This document shows, one piece after another, positions 1 to 11,500 of a DNA stretch of 64,000 nt. A model generated the notes under the pieces. That model saw only the letters and a program-made list of their open reading frames with translations. It made no database searches and had not been told where the DNA came from. The position numbers and the translations under genes were made by a program. Where the stretch lies: contig NW_024037074.1 in assembly GCF_015706575.1 (NCBI RefSeq), forward strand, positions 28,881,334-28,945,333, written 5' to 3'. The stretch comes from Patiria miniata (taxonomy: Eukaryota; Echinodermata; Asteroidea; Valvatida; Asterinidae). Numbering within the stretch: position 1 is the stretch's first letter; every line of letters starts with the position of its first letter.

Positions 1-268
1 GCCCCCTCCGCACCCCTAAAGCCACTGATCTGGCTAAACTGCCGAATTTTATTAAACATGTATGACTTTTGTGAACGTAAGCATGAAGTTGAATTCCCGA
101 GCTGGACAGAAATCCAAAGCAAAATATGATTCCACAAAATTATTATGAAGTCACACGTGTCTCTAAGACAAACTCTGCAGTGTATGTAACATCATTATGC
201 CTATTTCTTATTGCTTATTGATTTTGTTTTTAGATTTACATATAGGCCCTGTATTGTTTTCTTTACAG
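1..268 (+). other. Intron 2 remnant upstream of copy 1, no exon 2
   Basis: The first ~110 bases match the intron-1 region found before exon 2 in the other units (compare 11170-11290 and 52890-53000). From about 130 the sequence instead matches the end of intron 2 of copy 4 (41560-41691), finishing in the acceptor TTTTCTTTACAG directly before the ATG. The roughly 0.8 kb that should lie between, including the 68-nt non-coding exon 2, is missing. No promoter or exon 1 is present here; those would lie upstream of the window. Splice function is inferred from sequence only. Confidence 0.6.
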
Positions 269-1096
269 ATGAAGATCTGCGTGGCCACCATTCTGTCAAT
301 CGCTCTCCTTCTGGGTAACTCTGTCAAGCTCCGAGCTTCCGTTACTGGGCCGGTTCCCTCGGACGGTGATGGTCCTGCGTCTCAGGTGTGTCAGCAGTGC
401 TGCCAGGGACCTGCTGCAATACCCGGCATACCAGGTATGCCTGGGCCAGTAGGAACTATGGGGCCGTACGGTCAGCCGGGGTTAAAGGGCGATGCAGGTC
501 AGCAAGGTGAGATTGGCCCTATTGGACCTACGGGTGAGCTGGGAGCACCTGGGAACACTGGGTCTAAAGGTAATGATGGGCTTGGTCTGCCCGGCAAGAT
601 AGGTCCAAGAGGGCCACCTGGTTTTGTTGGAGGAACTGGGGAAACTGGTGTCAAAGGTCAGAAGGGTGAGCCGGGGGAGACACCAGACGACTCCAACCAG
701 CGGGTGGCATTCACCGTGGTGAGGACGAGCAACTCGGATACCTCTTCGAGTCACGACACCCGTTTGCCCTTCCAGCAGGCCGAGACCCTTATGCCAGGTA
801 CCAGCTTCGATCTCGAGACCGGCACGTTCACATGTAGTGTGCCGGGCACCTACGTATTTACGTTCTCTGTTCTTAAGTATGGCAACAGTGGTTACCTTAA
901 CCTCCATCTTGTTAAAAACGACTACAAGGTGATCACTACCTATGGTGAAACAGGTCAACGTGGTCAGTTGTCTGGTAGCGCGGTGCTGGTTCTGCATCGA
1001 GGAGACACGGTGTATCTTACAATGTACGGTAGGGCGTACAGTAGTTCGACCTATCACTACAGCTCATTCAGTGGCTTCCTCCTTTTCTCCGAATGA
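269..1096 (+). CDS. Secreted collagen-like C1q-domain protein, copy 1 (type A1)
   Basis: A 275-residue secreted protein. Residues 1-23 are a signal peptide ([16 protein letters not shown]...), followed by a linker with Cys41, Cys44 and Cys45 (CQQCC) suited to inter-chain disulfides. Residues 53-138 are Gly-X-Y repeats: 17 triplets, a two-residue interruption (GL, 104-105), then 11 triplets. Residues ~144-275 form a C1q jelly-roll domain with the family signature [20 protein letters not shown] (184-203) and the end motif SFSGFLLF. The open frame extends upstream to 197, but the ATG at 269 is chosen because it follows a polypyrimidine-AG acceptor, begins the signal peptide and is identical in all six copies. 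Family knowledge suggests trimers with a recognition role; the ligand is unknown. Unlike the other A copies it ends in TGA rather than TAA, and it carries Q243H in the last third. Its upstream region lacks exon 2, so its splicing may differ. Confidence 0.93.
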   Translation: MKICVATILSIALLLGNSVKLRASVTGPVPSDGDGPASQVCQQCCQGPAAIPGIPGMPGPVGTMGPYGQPGLKGDAGQQGEIGPIGPTGELGAPGNTGSKGNDGLGLPGKIGPRGPPGFVGGTGETGVKGQKGEPGETPDDSNQRVAFTVVRTSNSDTSSSHDTRLPFQQAETLMPGTSFDLETGTFTCSVPGTYVFTFSVLKYGNSGYLNLHLVKNDYKVITTYGETGQRGQLSGSAVLVLHRGDTVYLTMYGRAYSSSTYHYSSFSGFLLFSE

Positions 1097-1099
1097 ATG

Positions 1100-1116
1100 A
1101 ATAAATAATAAATAAA
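1100..1116 (+). terminator. Poly(A) signals of copy 1
   Basis: AATAAA occurs at 1100-1105 and again at 1111-1116, starting 4 nt after the stop codon. If used, the 3' UTR would be only a few tens of bases. The same arrangement is seen in the other A-type copies. Confidence 0.55.
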
Positions 1117-1542
1117 ATTAAATCACAACGCATAAATATACAGGAGCAGTGCTGCATTTTTTTGGTTTCGCTTTCCCTTTTGCCAAAACAGTTACCAATG
1201 AATTAAAAGAAAAATGTCAATGTTATGAAACTAAGAAAGAAAATTGATTCTTAATACAAAGCATTTTACATTCAAGTATCAAAACTGCGTAAAAGCAGTT
1301 AATTGAAAAGATGATAAATATATGACTTTTGAAAAAGAAGGTTTTAGCTACGATCGAAAAACCCTTCAAATTCGTTATTTTTTTGCTCTAATAATGTGGA
1401 AGTCTGCACGGTCACCGTATGCCTTGCCAGGCTTTGGACGAACTTTAGGAAGGTTGAACTGAACCCTATTACAGTTTTTAGTCCGAATGTTAAACGCATG
1501 AACTGATATTTACTCTGTGAGGTACAGTAGCGCTGCCTCACC

Positions 1543-1620
1543 ATGGCGGATACGTTTGAAAAGTACCGGAGAATCTTGAATTCAATCCGCACCGTAACCG
1601 AGAGCCAACGTAGTTCCTGA
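1543..1620 (+). other. Conserved 25-codon micro-ORF in 3' flank, unit 1
   Basis: A short open frame starts in an excellent translation context (CTCACCATGG) and begins MADTFEKYRRILNS. It ends in TGA after 25 codons. Equivalent frames with the same start and stop exist at 13598, 31571 and 42970; the copy at 63574 is broken. Changes between copies include amino-acid replacements at residues 4, 15 and 20, so selection on the peptide is not evident. It may be a relic first exon of an unrelated gene, or a non-coding element. Confidence 0.25.
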
Positions 1621-2655
1621 AGTACGGGCGTACAACCTTTCCTTCTGCATTTCTTAAACTGGTAATCGTACGAAAAAAAGCATAAACCGTTACAATAGTC
1701 TGTCTGGCAAGTAACAAATGCATGTATTAAAATATGTTGTTGTTGTTAAAATATATATATCTTTCACTATGATGAAATTGTTTACGATTTAATATAATTT
1801 GAGTTGATAATGTGACACTATATCAGCAGATTACGCAATTATGATTCTATAGTATATATTTGATTCTAAGAAACATTTTTTTCCAAGTATACATTTGAGG
1901 ATGTGTTCTGTTTAACAGCTTAAACAATTTAAGCACAGAAAATAATCATATAACATGTAATCAGTATCGAATATAAATACTCGAAAACTGTATTTTGAAC
2001 ATTACTTTAATCAAATATTTAGCTTTTAACAATGTGGGAAACTTTGTCCCACTCGTAATACATTCCTTCGAATTCCTAAAAGTAAAATTACAGAGAAATT
2101 TTGACGGTTTGCTAAAAACAGTCAATACAATTGTTTGTCGTTGAAATGAACGAGCAAATCCCAGTCTTTCTCTTGCGAACAAAATCATTTCTTATTTAGC
2201 ACTTAAATCTGAGATTATAGATAGCAATTCTAATCCCTTTCATATCACAAATTATTGCAAACAAAGTCTGACTCAATTAATTACCTGTTTTTTTGTACAT
2301 TTTTGTTTGTTTTGACCACTTTTTGGGGATCGGTGTTGATAAAAGGCCGGGTTAACATTGGTTGAGGATGGATGGGGTGGAGGATGAATGATTAGTGGTG
2401 TCGAGGGGGTTAGGATTGAAGATGAGGGGCGGGGAGCAAAATATGATGCCGATTGTTACTTCATAAAGAACAATGAATTGCACTAAGACGATTGTGTAAA
2501 AAGCTAAAACATGTAGACAACAAAATGAGACATGAAAAATGCTGGATAACACAACCGGAAGCCCACCGACAGTGTTGTTCTGCATCCACCTGTGAAGGGC
2601 AGGGTGTTCAGGTGGGCTTGGGTTTGAAGGGGACAGGTTGCGTTCCGCATATTAA

Positions 2656-3102
2656 TGTGGGGGGGGGGTGGTAAGGGGGGTATTTACCCCCCCCCCCCCA
2701 ATATGCCCTTTTTCAACGGGCTTACCCCCCATTAATTTGTAAAGAGTGCCCCTTTTTTGAAGAAGAAGTGCCTTTTTGATATCAAGTCCCCTTTTTTAAA
2801 AAGAAGTGGTGCCCTTTTTGGTGGGACATGCCTTTTTTGCTGCCCTTTTTCAGAATTTGGCACATGTATCGCGTAAAAAGCACCATATATTGGCCGTTTG
2901 TGTGCATAATCGTTTGTTTTACACAGCGCCCCCATCGACAGATGGTACCAGCCCCCCCCCCCCCCCCCCCCCCCCCGCTTTTCGATTTTACGGGGGGCAA
3001 GCGTCTGGAGAAAAAACCTATCTACATTTCACCATGGATGTGCAAGTGCTCTTTTCAAAAAAAATTACCCCCCCCCTTTAAAAAGACCGTGCTACGCCCC
3101 TG
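2656..3102. mobile_element. hAT-like non-autonomous element, degraded copy, unit 1
   Basis: The right end GCTACGCCCCTG and the poly-C/G-rich interior match the better copy at 32955-33436. The left end has decayed into a G run. The interior contains about 20 consecutive C residues near 2957. The insertion is absent at the equivalent place in units 4 and 5, where AATGGGAGATGGGTGAG is continuous. No transposase frame is present. Confidence 0.55.
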
Positions 3103-5910
3103 GAGATGGGTGAGAATGAGAGGGAGAGCATTGGTGAGAGAGGCTGAATAGGGTGAAAGCTGTACGATTTCCTCATACGCTCATCTTACAAACGCCGGGT
3201 ATGTTAGGGCAAGGGTCATCGCCACGTGCATGGGGGAGGTGGGGTGGTTGTGTGCAGGGGCAAAATTTTAGCGGAGGGGTTCATCGGCAAACAAAGCTGA
3301 AGGGAAATAAAGTCCGAATTTCATTACGTTCGAATTCATTTCTTTCCTTTGTTTTCTAATTTATAGTTACTTCTCACGTTTTTAGAAAAGTAAATTCCAA
3401 AACGCCCACCGTACACCAATTACTATGCGGATGACGTTTGGGAAAAAAAATTCCGCCATGCAGGATGGTAAAGGGTGCACACCGGTAAATAGGCCTAAAC
3501 CCATCCGCCGAGTGCATGAACAAAAGTTAAACCCTCAAAATATTCTATATTAGAGAGTTCTTAGAGCCATAAAATTGGGGATTTGAAGAGATAAGGCAAT
3601 GAACCCTATGGCCTGAACTTGGGGCTTCCAATTCTGAGTATTTTGGATGCAATTGGGCTCGAAAGTGGCGCTATTGTATCATGTTGTGGAGGGATCGTTT
3701 TTGAAGATGGCTACTGTTCCACTCTGGGAAAAAGTAGGGGTCGCCTTCTATGGGTGAGAATATCTCGAAAAGTCAATGGTCAACCCACAAAAAAATAAAA
3801 ATAAAATAAAAGATACCCCGTGAGAGTTCTGAGTATTTTTCCAGGAATTTTGAAGTATGGGCATTTAGCACTGGTGCCTATGGGAATGTTAATACAGGGC
3901 TGCACCCCAAGACCTGTACATCGACTCCCAAAGACATAAGTGATAACTACACGTACTTCCCGATTTTTTTTTTTTTTCGTAATACTCATGACTGTAGATC
4001 TCCAATGCATGGTGTTTGAAAATCTAATTGAATACATTTGGTATTTCTTGAGGTGTTGCCCCCAAAAGGAGTTCATTCTGTATTTCAAAATTAGAATTCC
4101 GTCCTGTGATTTGTCATGATGACTGCGTAACATTATGAGATTTAATATTATGGGGGAACTGTCAAACAATGAAACAATAATACATGTTTGACCAAAACAA
4201 ATATAGTATCTTAAACGCGAAACATACAAACCGAATGAAAACAGAAAGTCAACGTCCAAGAAATATGACACACTCGTTTTTTGGGGGCCGGGCATTAACC
4301 CGAGCCTACCAGGCCCAGATGTGTTAAGTTGTAAGTTCGGCCAGTAATCGGTCTTGATGTATTACTCATAAGGAGATTCTATTTCGCAAGAAACCGTCAA
4401 ACAACTAATGAAAGTTTATTGCGAGAAAGGACGCGCTAAATAAAATTAGTGTTAAGTTTCCATCAATAGAGGGGGCGCCTCATAAATAGTGGTCTCCACC
4501 AAGAGAGCAACTGCCAAGCCCCCATTAGCAAAAACCATAAGCGTAAAAACAGTATCTTCAATTGTGTGTTTTCTTGTGGTGTGCCCCCCCCCTCCCCCAG
4601 CTGGTAATGCGCCCCCCCCCTCCGCCCTCTCCCACATGCGGGTAATGAAGATACCCTGAAACAGTTTTGTATTTTTGCTAAACTCAACCGGGTGCGAAAA
4701 CGATTGCCCGTGTTTAAGTGCATTTGAAAGAAAGTTTTGCATTTTTGAATGAGCGAGGGTGAGAAATTGGACTAAAATTTGAATGAAGATGCTGCTTTCA
4801 AACTGAAATAAATATGTCTTCTACAAACATTGATGTGATTGACTTACTAACACCCTATTATTGGTTAAACTCTCTCGCGTGAGCAGTCACTGTACTAATT
4901 ATCACCACCTAGACACGCACAATACTATCAATGTGTCTGTATTTCATAGGGTCCTAAATTCACGCTACCCCGGATAAGAGACACCCCGGCGGAGACACGC
5001 CCAATGCAGTGTCATTTATTAATCCTCGGAAGGATTTGTTTTCTCTATAAAACAAACAAACAAACAAAGAAGTGAGTTGAATTGCACCATAGTGGACCAA
5101 TGACTCTTAAATGTCATTATTGTTTTTGTTTTTTTCTTGTGTGCCTTTTTTTTAATTGAAATGTTAACGTGTTAAAAGTTTGGTCTTAGAGTTTTACTCT
5201 AATGAAAAGATTGTTTCCGATTTAATTCAATTTAAGGTGTTAATGTTACACTGGTAGAGCATTGAGAAAATGCAGTTATAATTCTATTGCAAATGATTAG
5301 TTTATTGTACAAAACGTGTTGTTTATTTTCAAGTGCATTTACATCTCTTTGTTTAACTGCTTAACTAATTTAGTAAAATCATGTGATGAGATATAGAATA
5401 TCAATTCTAAAAAAAGAGTTTTGAAAACTCTACTTTTTGATAATATGGGACCCTTCATGCCCCTTGTAATGCACTCTGGATAAATGAACATGAATTCTCC
5501 GGAAAGAAGAATTGGAAAGACATTTTGAATATTTACTAAAAAAAAGTTAAAGACATGTTTTCTCGTCGAAATCTGGCTCTTGTGAACAAATGTCTTATTA
5601 AGTACTTAAATCAGTGATTATTATTAACAATTCAAGTCAATTTGATATTAAAAATATTTGCACCAATTCAGTGAATTACTTTCAATTTCTGTAAAGTTAT
5701 TTTGCTGTTTTGTCGTCTTGAATTTCGGGTTCGTGTTCAAGGCCCGGAACAGATGTGTGTCGAGGGGGTTAAGGGTTGAAAATGGGAGGGGGGGGGCAAC
5801 AAAACTGATACCAATAGTTATTTATCTTTCAATATTTGAACAAGAGCAGTAAATATTACTAAGACGATGGTGTAGTCCACTCGTTTCATTTCCCCCACGG
5901 ATTCTTGAAA

Positions 5911-6248
5911 TATAATAATTAATAATTTGGGAGGCTAATCATCCTTACTTGCAGCTGGGATGCTGAATTGCGCAGGGCGTGGCTACAACGTGGTCGGGCC
6001 GCTGGCACGTAAAGGTGCCTATGGCTGCCGGCCACATCGACCCATATATTACCACGGAGCACAGCCTGAGATCGAAAGTGTTTGATTTTTCCGGAGGGAG
6101 GAAAACCGGAGGGCACGGAGAAAAACCCTCGTTGCACAGGAAAGAACCAACGCACAACTCTACTCACATGTGATCCGCGGCCATGGTTCAAACCGTGGTC
6201 ACCTTGGTGAGAGGCGAGCACTTTATGCACAAGCCACCAACGCCATCC
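5911..6248 (-). mobile_element. tRNA-derived SINE, unit 1 copy
   Basis: Read on the minus strand, it starts with a tRNA-like head of about 75 nt with box A-like and box B-like (GGTTTGAAC; GGTTCGAATCC in sister copies) polymerase III signals. A ~230-nt body follows, containing phrases such as GGTTTTCCTCCCTCCGG, and then an AT-rich tail. It sits at the same place in module Q2 in five units, so it inserted before the array was amplified. Confidence 0.65.
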
Positions 6249-8147
6249 AAAATGCTAGTATAATGTAGTCAGGAAAAATAATGAATAAAAAAAGAAAGGC
6301 ATCCCCACGCCTTTCAATTCTGTAACGGCCAGCTTGCCGGTTGTCAGGTCCTTATACCTGCACCTTTCACCTCTTCTCACTGCCTAACATAACCGAAAGC
6401 ACATCGACAACCTGGTTCTGTCCGCCGTTGATGGGCAGGGTGTTCAGGTTGGGTTGGGTCTGAAGGTTGTAAGATTAGGTGGTTGCGTCTTGCAGATTGA
6501 CGGGAGATGGGTGATATGGGGTCGGGGGGGGGGCTGGTAAAGCCTTGTTGAGAGAGGCTGGATAGGGTGAAAGTTGAACCCACGTCAGCTTACGGGCAGG
6601 TATGTTAGGGGCAGGGTCGTTGCCAAGTGCAGCGGTGAGGTCTGAGTACCCGATTTGGTAAAAATGGTCTGCGCATTAAACAGGCGGCCAGCTCCTAATG
6701 CCAGACGGCGTAGTACGGTCGTCCTGTCCTCTTTGCCACTAGTTGTAGCTGTCCCAACACCCCCACGTGAGTTTTAAATATCTGATGGCAGATTCATTTC
6801 AGTTAAAATGTTATTGCTGCACGTTCCCATCGTGGTCAAACTCATGGTCCCGGCCGGATGTTGAGATAGATACGATACGTCACTTCAAACTCAGTGGCGT
6901 ACTGACCCGGAAAACTAGGACGGGCGTGCCTCACCACTCAGTCTGCCTGGTATTCGATGGAGGCGCTTAACTCTTTTGAATGCTTCCTGCAGAAAATGAG
7001 GAGTCTTCATTAAGGTCCCTTTAATGAACCACGCCAATGAGTAATACTTCGCGGCGTAATATCTCTCGAAATACTAGGTTTAAAAACGACACACCCTAGA
7101 TAGGTATAAGAATAGGTACTGTTTGGAATTGAGGGCAGTATTGTTCCGCTAGAAATCAGGCACACTCAGGGGCACACTTAGTGATTATTTTGGACTTTCG
7201 GTAGAATATGGGAAACCGCCTTTTCAAATTTTCTCAGTAGGTATTCTTATAGGCCGGCCTATTTTAGCGGGAACAACTGTTAGTTGTCATCAGCAGAAAA
7301 TTGATGAGTGAATTACTGAAAACAGTGGCACTCGATAGGTTACCCAACAAAACAACAAATGTCACGACACGACTGTTAATGTTGTAAAAATAGAATTTAC
7401 TCTTCCTCTTCCTCTCTACGAAAATATTAATAGAAAGGGGAACAACATCACTCTAGCATTAAATAAGCAACCTCCCCCCTTCTCCTCTTCAGAATATTGG
7501 TTAGGGATCCGCCGTTGGCTGCCTAGGGTAGTTAGGAGGGGGAAGAAATGGTGGGGCAGGGGTTCAATATGGGAATTCGTGCTTGACTTGGAGATCAGGC
7601 TATTGAAGGCTAGTGTTTTCTAAGAAAAGAAAATTGTTGCACATGGTAGGATCCAAACAGTTGGGGTAAGCTTGGGATTAAGTTTGATTAGGCGAGGGTC
7701 AAGATCGGGGTTGGCCTAATTATGTGTTTGGTTTTTGCTATAGGTTGGGCTCAATAAGCGAAGGTGGTAGGGCCTCAATTAGGGGGGGGGGGTCTGCAGG
7801 TGCAAGGTCGATTGCATGCCAGGAAGTTGCCGAGCCCACGTTTGACTAGTGGATGGGGATAGAGGAATGGTTGTAATTAAGTTGCCTTTGGGAACGGCTG
7901 GGTTCTGCAAAATAAGTATACTTCACCGTAAGAGGGCGGCAACTGTACATGGACTGGATATTATGCACACAATAAATTAAAGTTCTTATTACCTTTTTCT
8001 TTTCAAGCTAGATTATTACGCCTTCGTTTTTCAATCAAAAATGTAGACTGCATAACCTGACTACAAAATACTAGCCACCAAATGCGTGGCTCCATTAAAT
8101 AACACGAAGCGCAAAACAAACAATGATTGAATCACGTATAGCCGATG

Positions 8148-8500
8148 TACGTCATTATTCTATCAACTAATCGGAGTAAGTCAGCCAACAAGTCGGTGAC
8201 CACAAGTGAGTTGTTTGTGATTGACAGGTGCCAATCACATTCCACGTGTTTGACTGTGTCACCGACATCCATACAATCATTCCACCAATTAGATGCGTCT
8301 ATTTGAGTGTCGGTGATACAAGCTTTGGGTTTAACGTGTGGCAATGTAACATTAACATCATTTCCCTCTCTTCAATATGAAGCGAGTCAGTGATGTGTGA
8401 TTGACAGCGCGTAGGGGGCCAATCACAAACCGGGCATGCAAGTTCCTCAGTCACTGCTCGGGAAATCGACGTCAATATTTAAGTCACAAGCTGCCGGCTC
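8148..8500 (+). promoter_or_regulatory. Promoter region of copy 2
   Basis: Contains, in order: a CRE-like TACGTCA (8148-8154); GTCGGTGAC (8192-8200); a perfect dyad TGTGATTG (8216-8223) / CAATCACA (8232-8239); an E-box CACGTG (8243-8248); GTCACCGAC (8258-8266), the exact reverse complement of the first 9-mer; GTCGGTGA (8309-8316); GTCAGTGA (8386-8393); and a second dyad TGTGATTG (8396-8403) / CAATCACA (8420-8427). GACGTCA abuts a TATA-like ATATTTAAG (8475-8483). This layout recurs before every exon 1, which is why it is called a promoter. Binding factors are not established; NF-Y-type CCAAT and CREB-type sites are the obvious candidates. Confidence 0.7.
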
Positions 8501-8504
8501 ACTT

Positions 8505-8584
8505 CTCACAACGACCGCAGCTCATGTTCACGTTCAGACGACAACCCGAGAGAACTGTTTGCAAGAACGAACAAGAATTGCAGG
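8505..8584 (+). other. Non-coding exon 1 of copy 2 (with uATG)
   Basis: The 5' edge is inferred as about 30 nt downstream of ATATTTAAG. The 3' edge is the strong donor G|GTGAGT (intron from 8585). It contains an upstream ATG at 8524 that opens a 32-codon frame, which crosses into exon 2 and stops at TGA in GGACCTGA. Exon 1 and its donor are conserved in all five units in the window, while the adjoining intron diverges more. Confidence 0.65.
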
Positions 8585-11500
8585 GTGAGTGTTGGAAACA
8601 ATCTTTACGATAAGTCTGCTAACTTTGGGATTGAACTTTTGTGATATACGACATTGACACAAATGTGCTTATAGCCAAAACGGCGAGATATAAATATTTC
8701 CGACCATGATGATCCCGTTTTCATACGGTAACTAGATAACTTATCGATAGGTGCTTAAATAATCATCAGATATTATAATGTATATACTATAGCTGAATAA
8801 GCTCTTAATCTAAACAGTTGATGCAAATTCATACCAACATTTTGTGAGGCCAAAGTTTCAGGCAATAAATGTTAAGAGCAAATAATCAGGGTTTTCATTT
8901 TATTTGTTCTGAATAAGGAATTCCTGTATGATAATAATCGCTGCTGCTTCCATGGTGCACTCTCAACAAACAATTGTCCAAAATTCTGACTGATTTCTCT
9001 AGCTCTTGAAAATTCACTTGAATTGTTGTCACTACCGATAGCACACTATAAGTCTATGCAAGTTGTATAGTTTTTATTGCCAATCAGGTTCGCCAGTTTT
9101 CTAGTCATACCTGGCTGAAGGTTTTCAATAGCGTATTACATGAAATTGCATATTGTTCACGCACTTACACAATATTTCAGATGATAAATTAAAACTGTGT
9201 TGGTTAAAAGAAAGAAACATTGCGAGAGGTCGACACTTGACCCATAATATCGGTATGACCATCCCCCCCCGTTATTTTTTTGCTAGTTTTCCCTGTTGAT
9301 TGTATCAAACATAAAATCCCGGTGCGATGCGCTCACCTTTTTTTTCCCGGCAATCACTCTAACTAATTCAGGATAAAAGGTTATGCGGAAGTTAGCCACG
9401 GAAGAACGTATGAAGGAAATCGGGACATCTCAAACATTCTGTCCAATGTTGTGTTATTGAAAACTGGGATAATCTCAATACCCTCTGTGCTTTGTTTTTA
9501 AACTGTGTCATTTCACTAGTTCACAGTGCGCCATTCCGGTTTGATCACTATACACGTATAGGCCTGAGCGTTACTTTTCAGCATTGCGTGATAAAAGTGT
9601 CACTGGTCAGAATAGACTAGAGGGCGCACATACGAACGGACCGGATTATGATCCAAACTTTATTCAAGTTCAAATTGCTTTATCTAGCTTAATTTATTTC
9701 TAGGAATCATGTACATAGTTGATGTTTGTACACATTTGTTCAGGCCGTCAGTTCTGCTGTCCGACTTCAACGTTTGAAGCACCAGCTTTCAGATGAATTC
9801 AGCAATGTTTGCATGCAGGGTTCCACTGAGAATGTCACGTAGATTCTGTTACATATCTTTTTGAAAAAGCAACATTTTCAGTGTTTAAGGTTTGCAACAA
9901 TAGTACAGATTGTCTTAAACCTTAAAGATTTTCCTAGACACATTCATGGTTGACAAACAAATGGTGGCTGATGCTAATAGCCAAACAGGTGCGCTGATTT
10001 CCCACCACCGGGGAACTTTTTTTTTGTAACGACTGTAACTTAACTGCGGTGGTCCACCTGTAATATTTCCGCCACTATACTTCACTGGTATGAGATCGGT
10101 TTCCCATCTATGCAGAAAATTACTCAATAACTCATTTTTAAAAATTGGTACTATTTTCCACCAGCAATCTGCTCACGTGTTGATGATTTCTTTAGAATAG
10201 TATTTTGGCGGAAGACTGTGTTTGTTAATGCACCGATAACGTTTTGGTCACCATTATAAACACAAAACATCATTCGATTCAAAACAAAGGTGCGACAGTA
10301 ATATTTAAAGAAGTGAGGGATCCCTCTCCCCTACAACCACCATCAAATCGTGACAAATGGCCAATCGTTGCTTAGAAATCCTGTTTGAAGCATAAATATT
10401 ATATAAAGACCATCATTAATGTAGGATTTCCGGCTAAATTCGTTCAATTCAAATGCAATTATGTTCTTTTAGATAAAAACAGTTTGCTAATTCCTAAATC
10501 ACTCAAAGTCGTTCTCAGACATGCAATTGTGTATATGAAGCCTGTCAATTTAGATTTTGCATCTTTCTTTTTAGAAAGGCAGATTACTCGTCATATCGTC
10601 ACCGGGTTCTCCGGAAAAAAATAGTTTTATTTTTTGTGTATGCCTACATACAATTTACAAACTAAAAAAAAATTATAAAATCAGAAAACTAGAAAAAATA
10701 AAAGACAGATACAAATACCAAAGATTGAAGACTGACCGTCAATCGCAAAGAAATCGGATTGATTTTCAGTATTTGTTTTCCATTATCTTTTTATTTCCAC
10801 ATGGTGATTATAAAAATTAACTGGTCAATATCAACAACAACAAAAAATCTGTCTTTTTCGTAAGAGGCCGATTTTTATGCGAGTGCTAAAAAGTTCTTTC
10901 TGTCACTTAATAGACACTTAACAATAATTGTTCAGTTCTGATATGCACGTTTCATGATTCCTTCCCTGACATTTAAAAAAGAAAAAACTTTTCAAAACAT
11001 TATGTTATTTTATACCTTGTTTTAACACTGCCACATAATATCTTCAAGGGCGTACTCAGAGAGTTTATTGCCGGGCGAAGTTTGTGCTGGGAGAATGGGT
11101 GAGGGTGGAATGACACTCTCAATTGAATTTCTTTTTTGATAAATATTCGGTGACTGCCGGGGGAGGGCGCCCCCTCCGCACCCCTAGAGCCACCACTGAT
11201 CTTGCTAAACTGCCGAATTTTATTAAACATGTATGACTTTTGTGAACGTAAGCATGATGTTGCATTCCCGAGCTGGACTGAAATCCAAAGCAAATTAAAT
11301 TCAAAGCAAATACGTCAATTGCCTAATTGTTTATGTGTATAGTGGAGATACCCTTAAATAATTTGATCGTTCGCTAAATTCAACTGGGTTTGAGAATGCT
11401 CACGGGTTTGTATGCGAATTTGAAAGAAAGTGTTCACACATTGACTGAGCAAGGTGTGAAATTGGACGGGAAAAACATATTTAAATGAAGAATATGTTGT

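Larger units (their letters stand above)
1097..8130. repeat. Unit 1 spacer: modules P, Q1, R, S, Q2, T
   Basis: No conventional gene is seen. Module P (1097-1740) is the 3' flank. Q1 (1741-2655) is AT-rich and ends in a G-rich stretch around the phrase GGGCAGGGTGTTCAGG. A transposon remnant follows (2656-3102). R (3280-4460) contains the repeated phrase ACACTGGTGTCTATGGG or close variants. S (4470-4860) contains GAAAGAAAGTTTTGCATTTT, which also resembles pieces of intron 1. Q2 (4860-6540) is a diverged relative of Q1 and carries a SINE. T (6560-8130) leads to the promoter. All modules recur in the same order in the other units. Poly-C/poly-G runs are frequent, for example near 2957-2976. The open frames here differ between units and look like chance or shadow frames. 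Confidence 0.75.

Noticed and set aside
482..1057. Long minus-strand open frames opposite each coding exon (for example 482-1057, 12666-13109, 42037-42480)
   Set aside because: They are antisense shadows created by the codon composition of the collagen/C1q frame. They recur only because the sense frame is conserved, and show no start context or domain.
2957..2976. Poly-C runs as telomere or regulatory signal
   Set aside because: Such runs are scattered through mobile elements in the window and vary in length between copies. They may include sequencing length error.
8401..8613. 70-80 codon open frames over the promoter and exon 1 (8401-8613, 20121-20369, 38991-39242)
   Set aside because: They read through the TATA-like box and the splice donor. 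The ATG (or its equivalent codon) lies upstream of the inferred transcription start.
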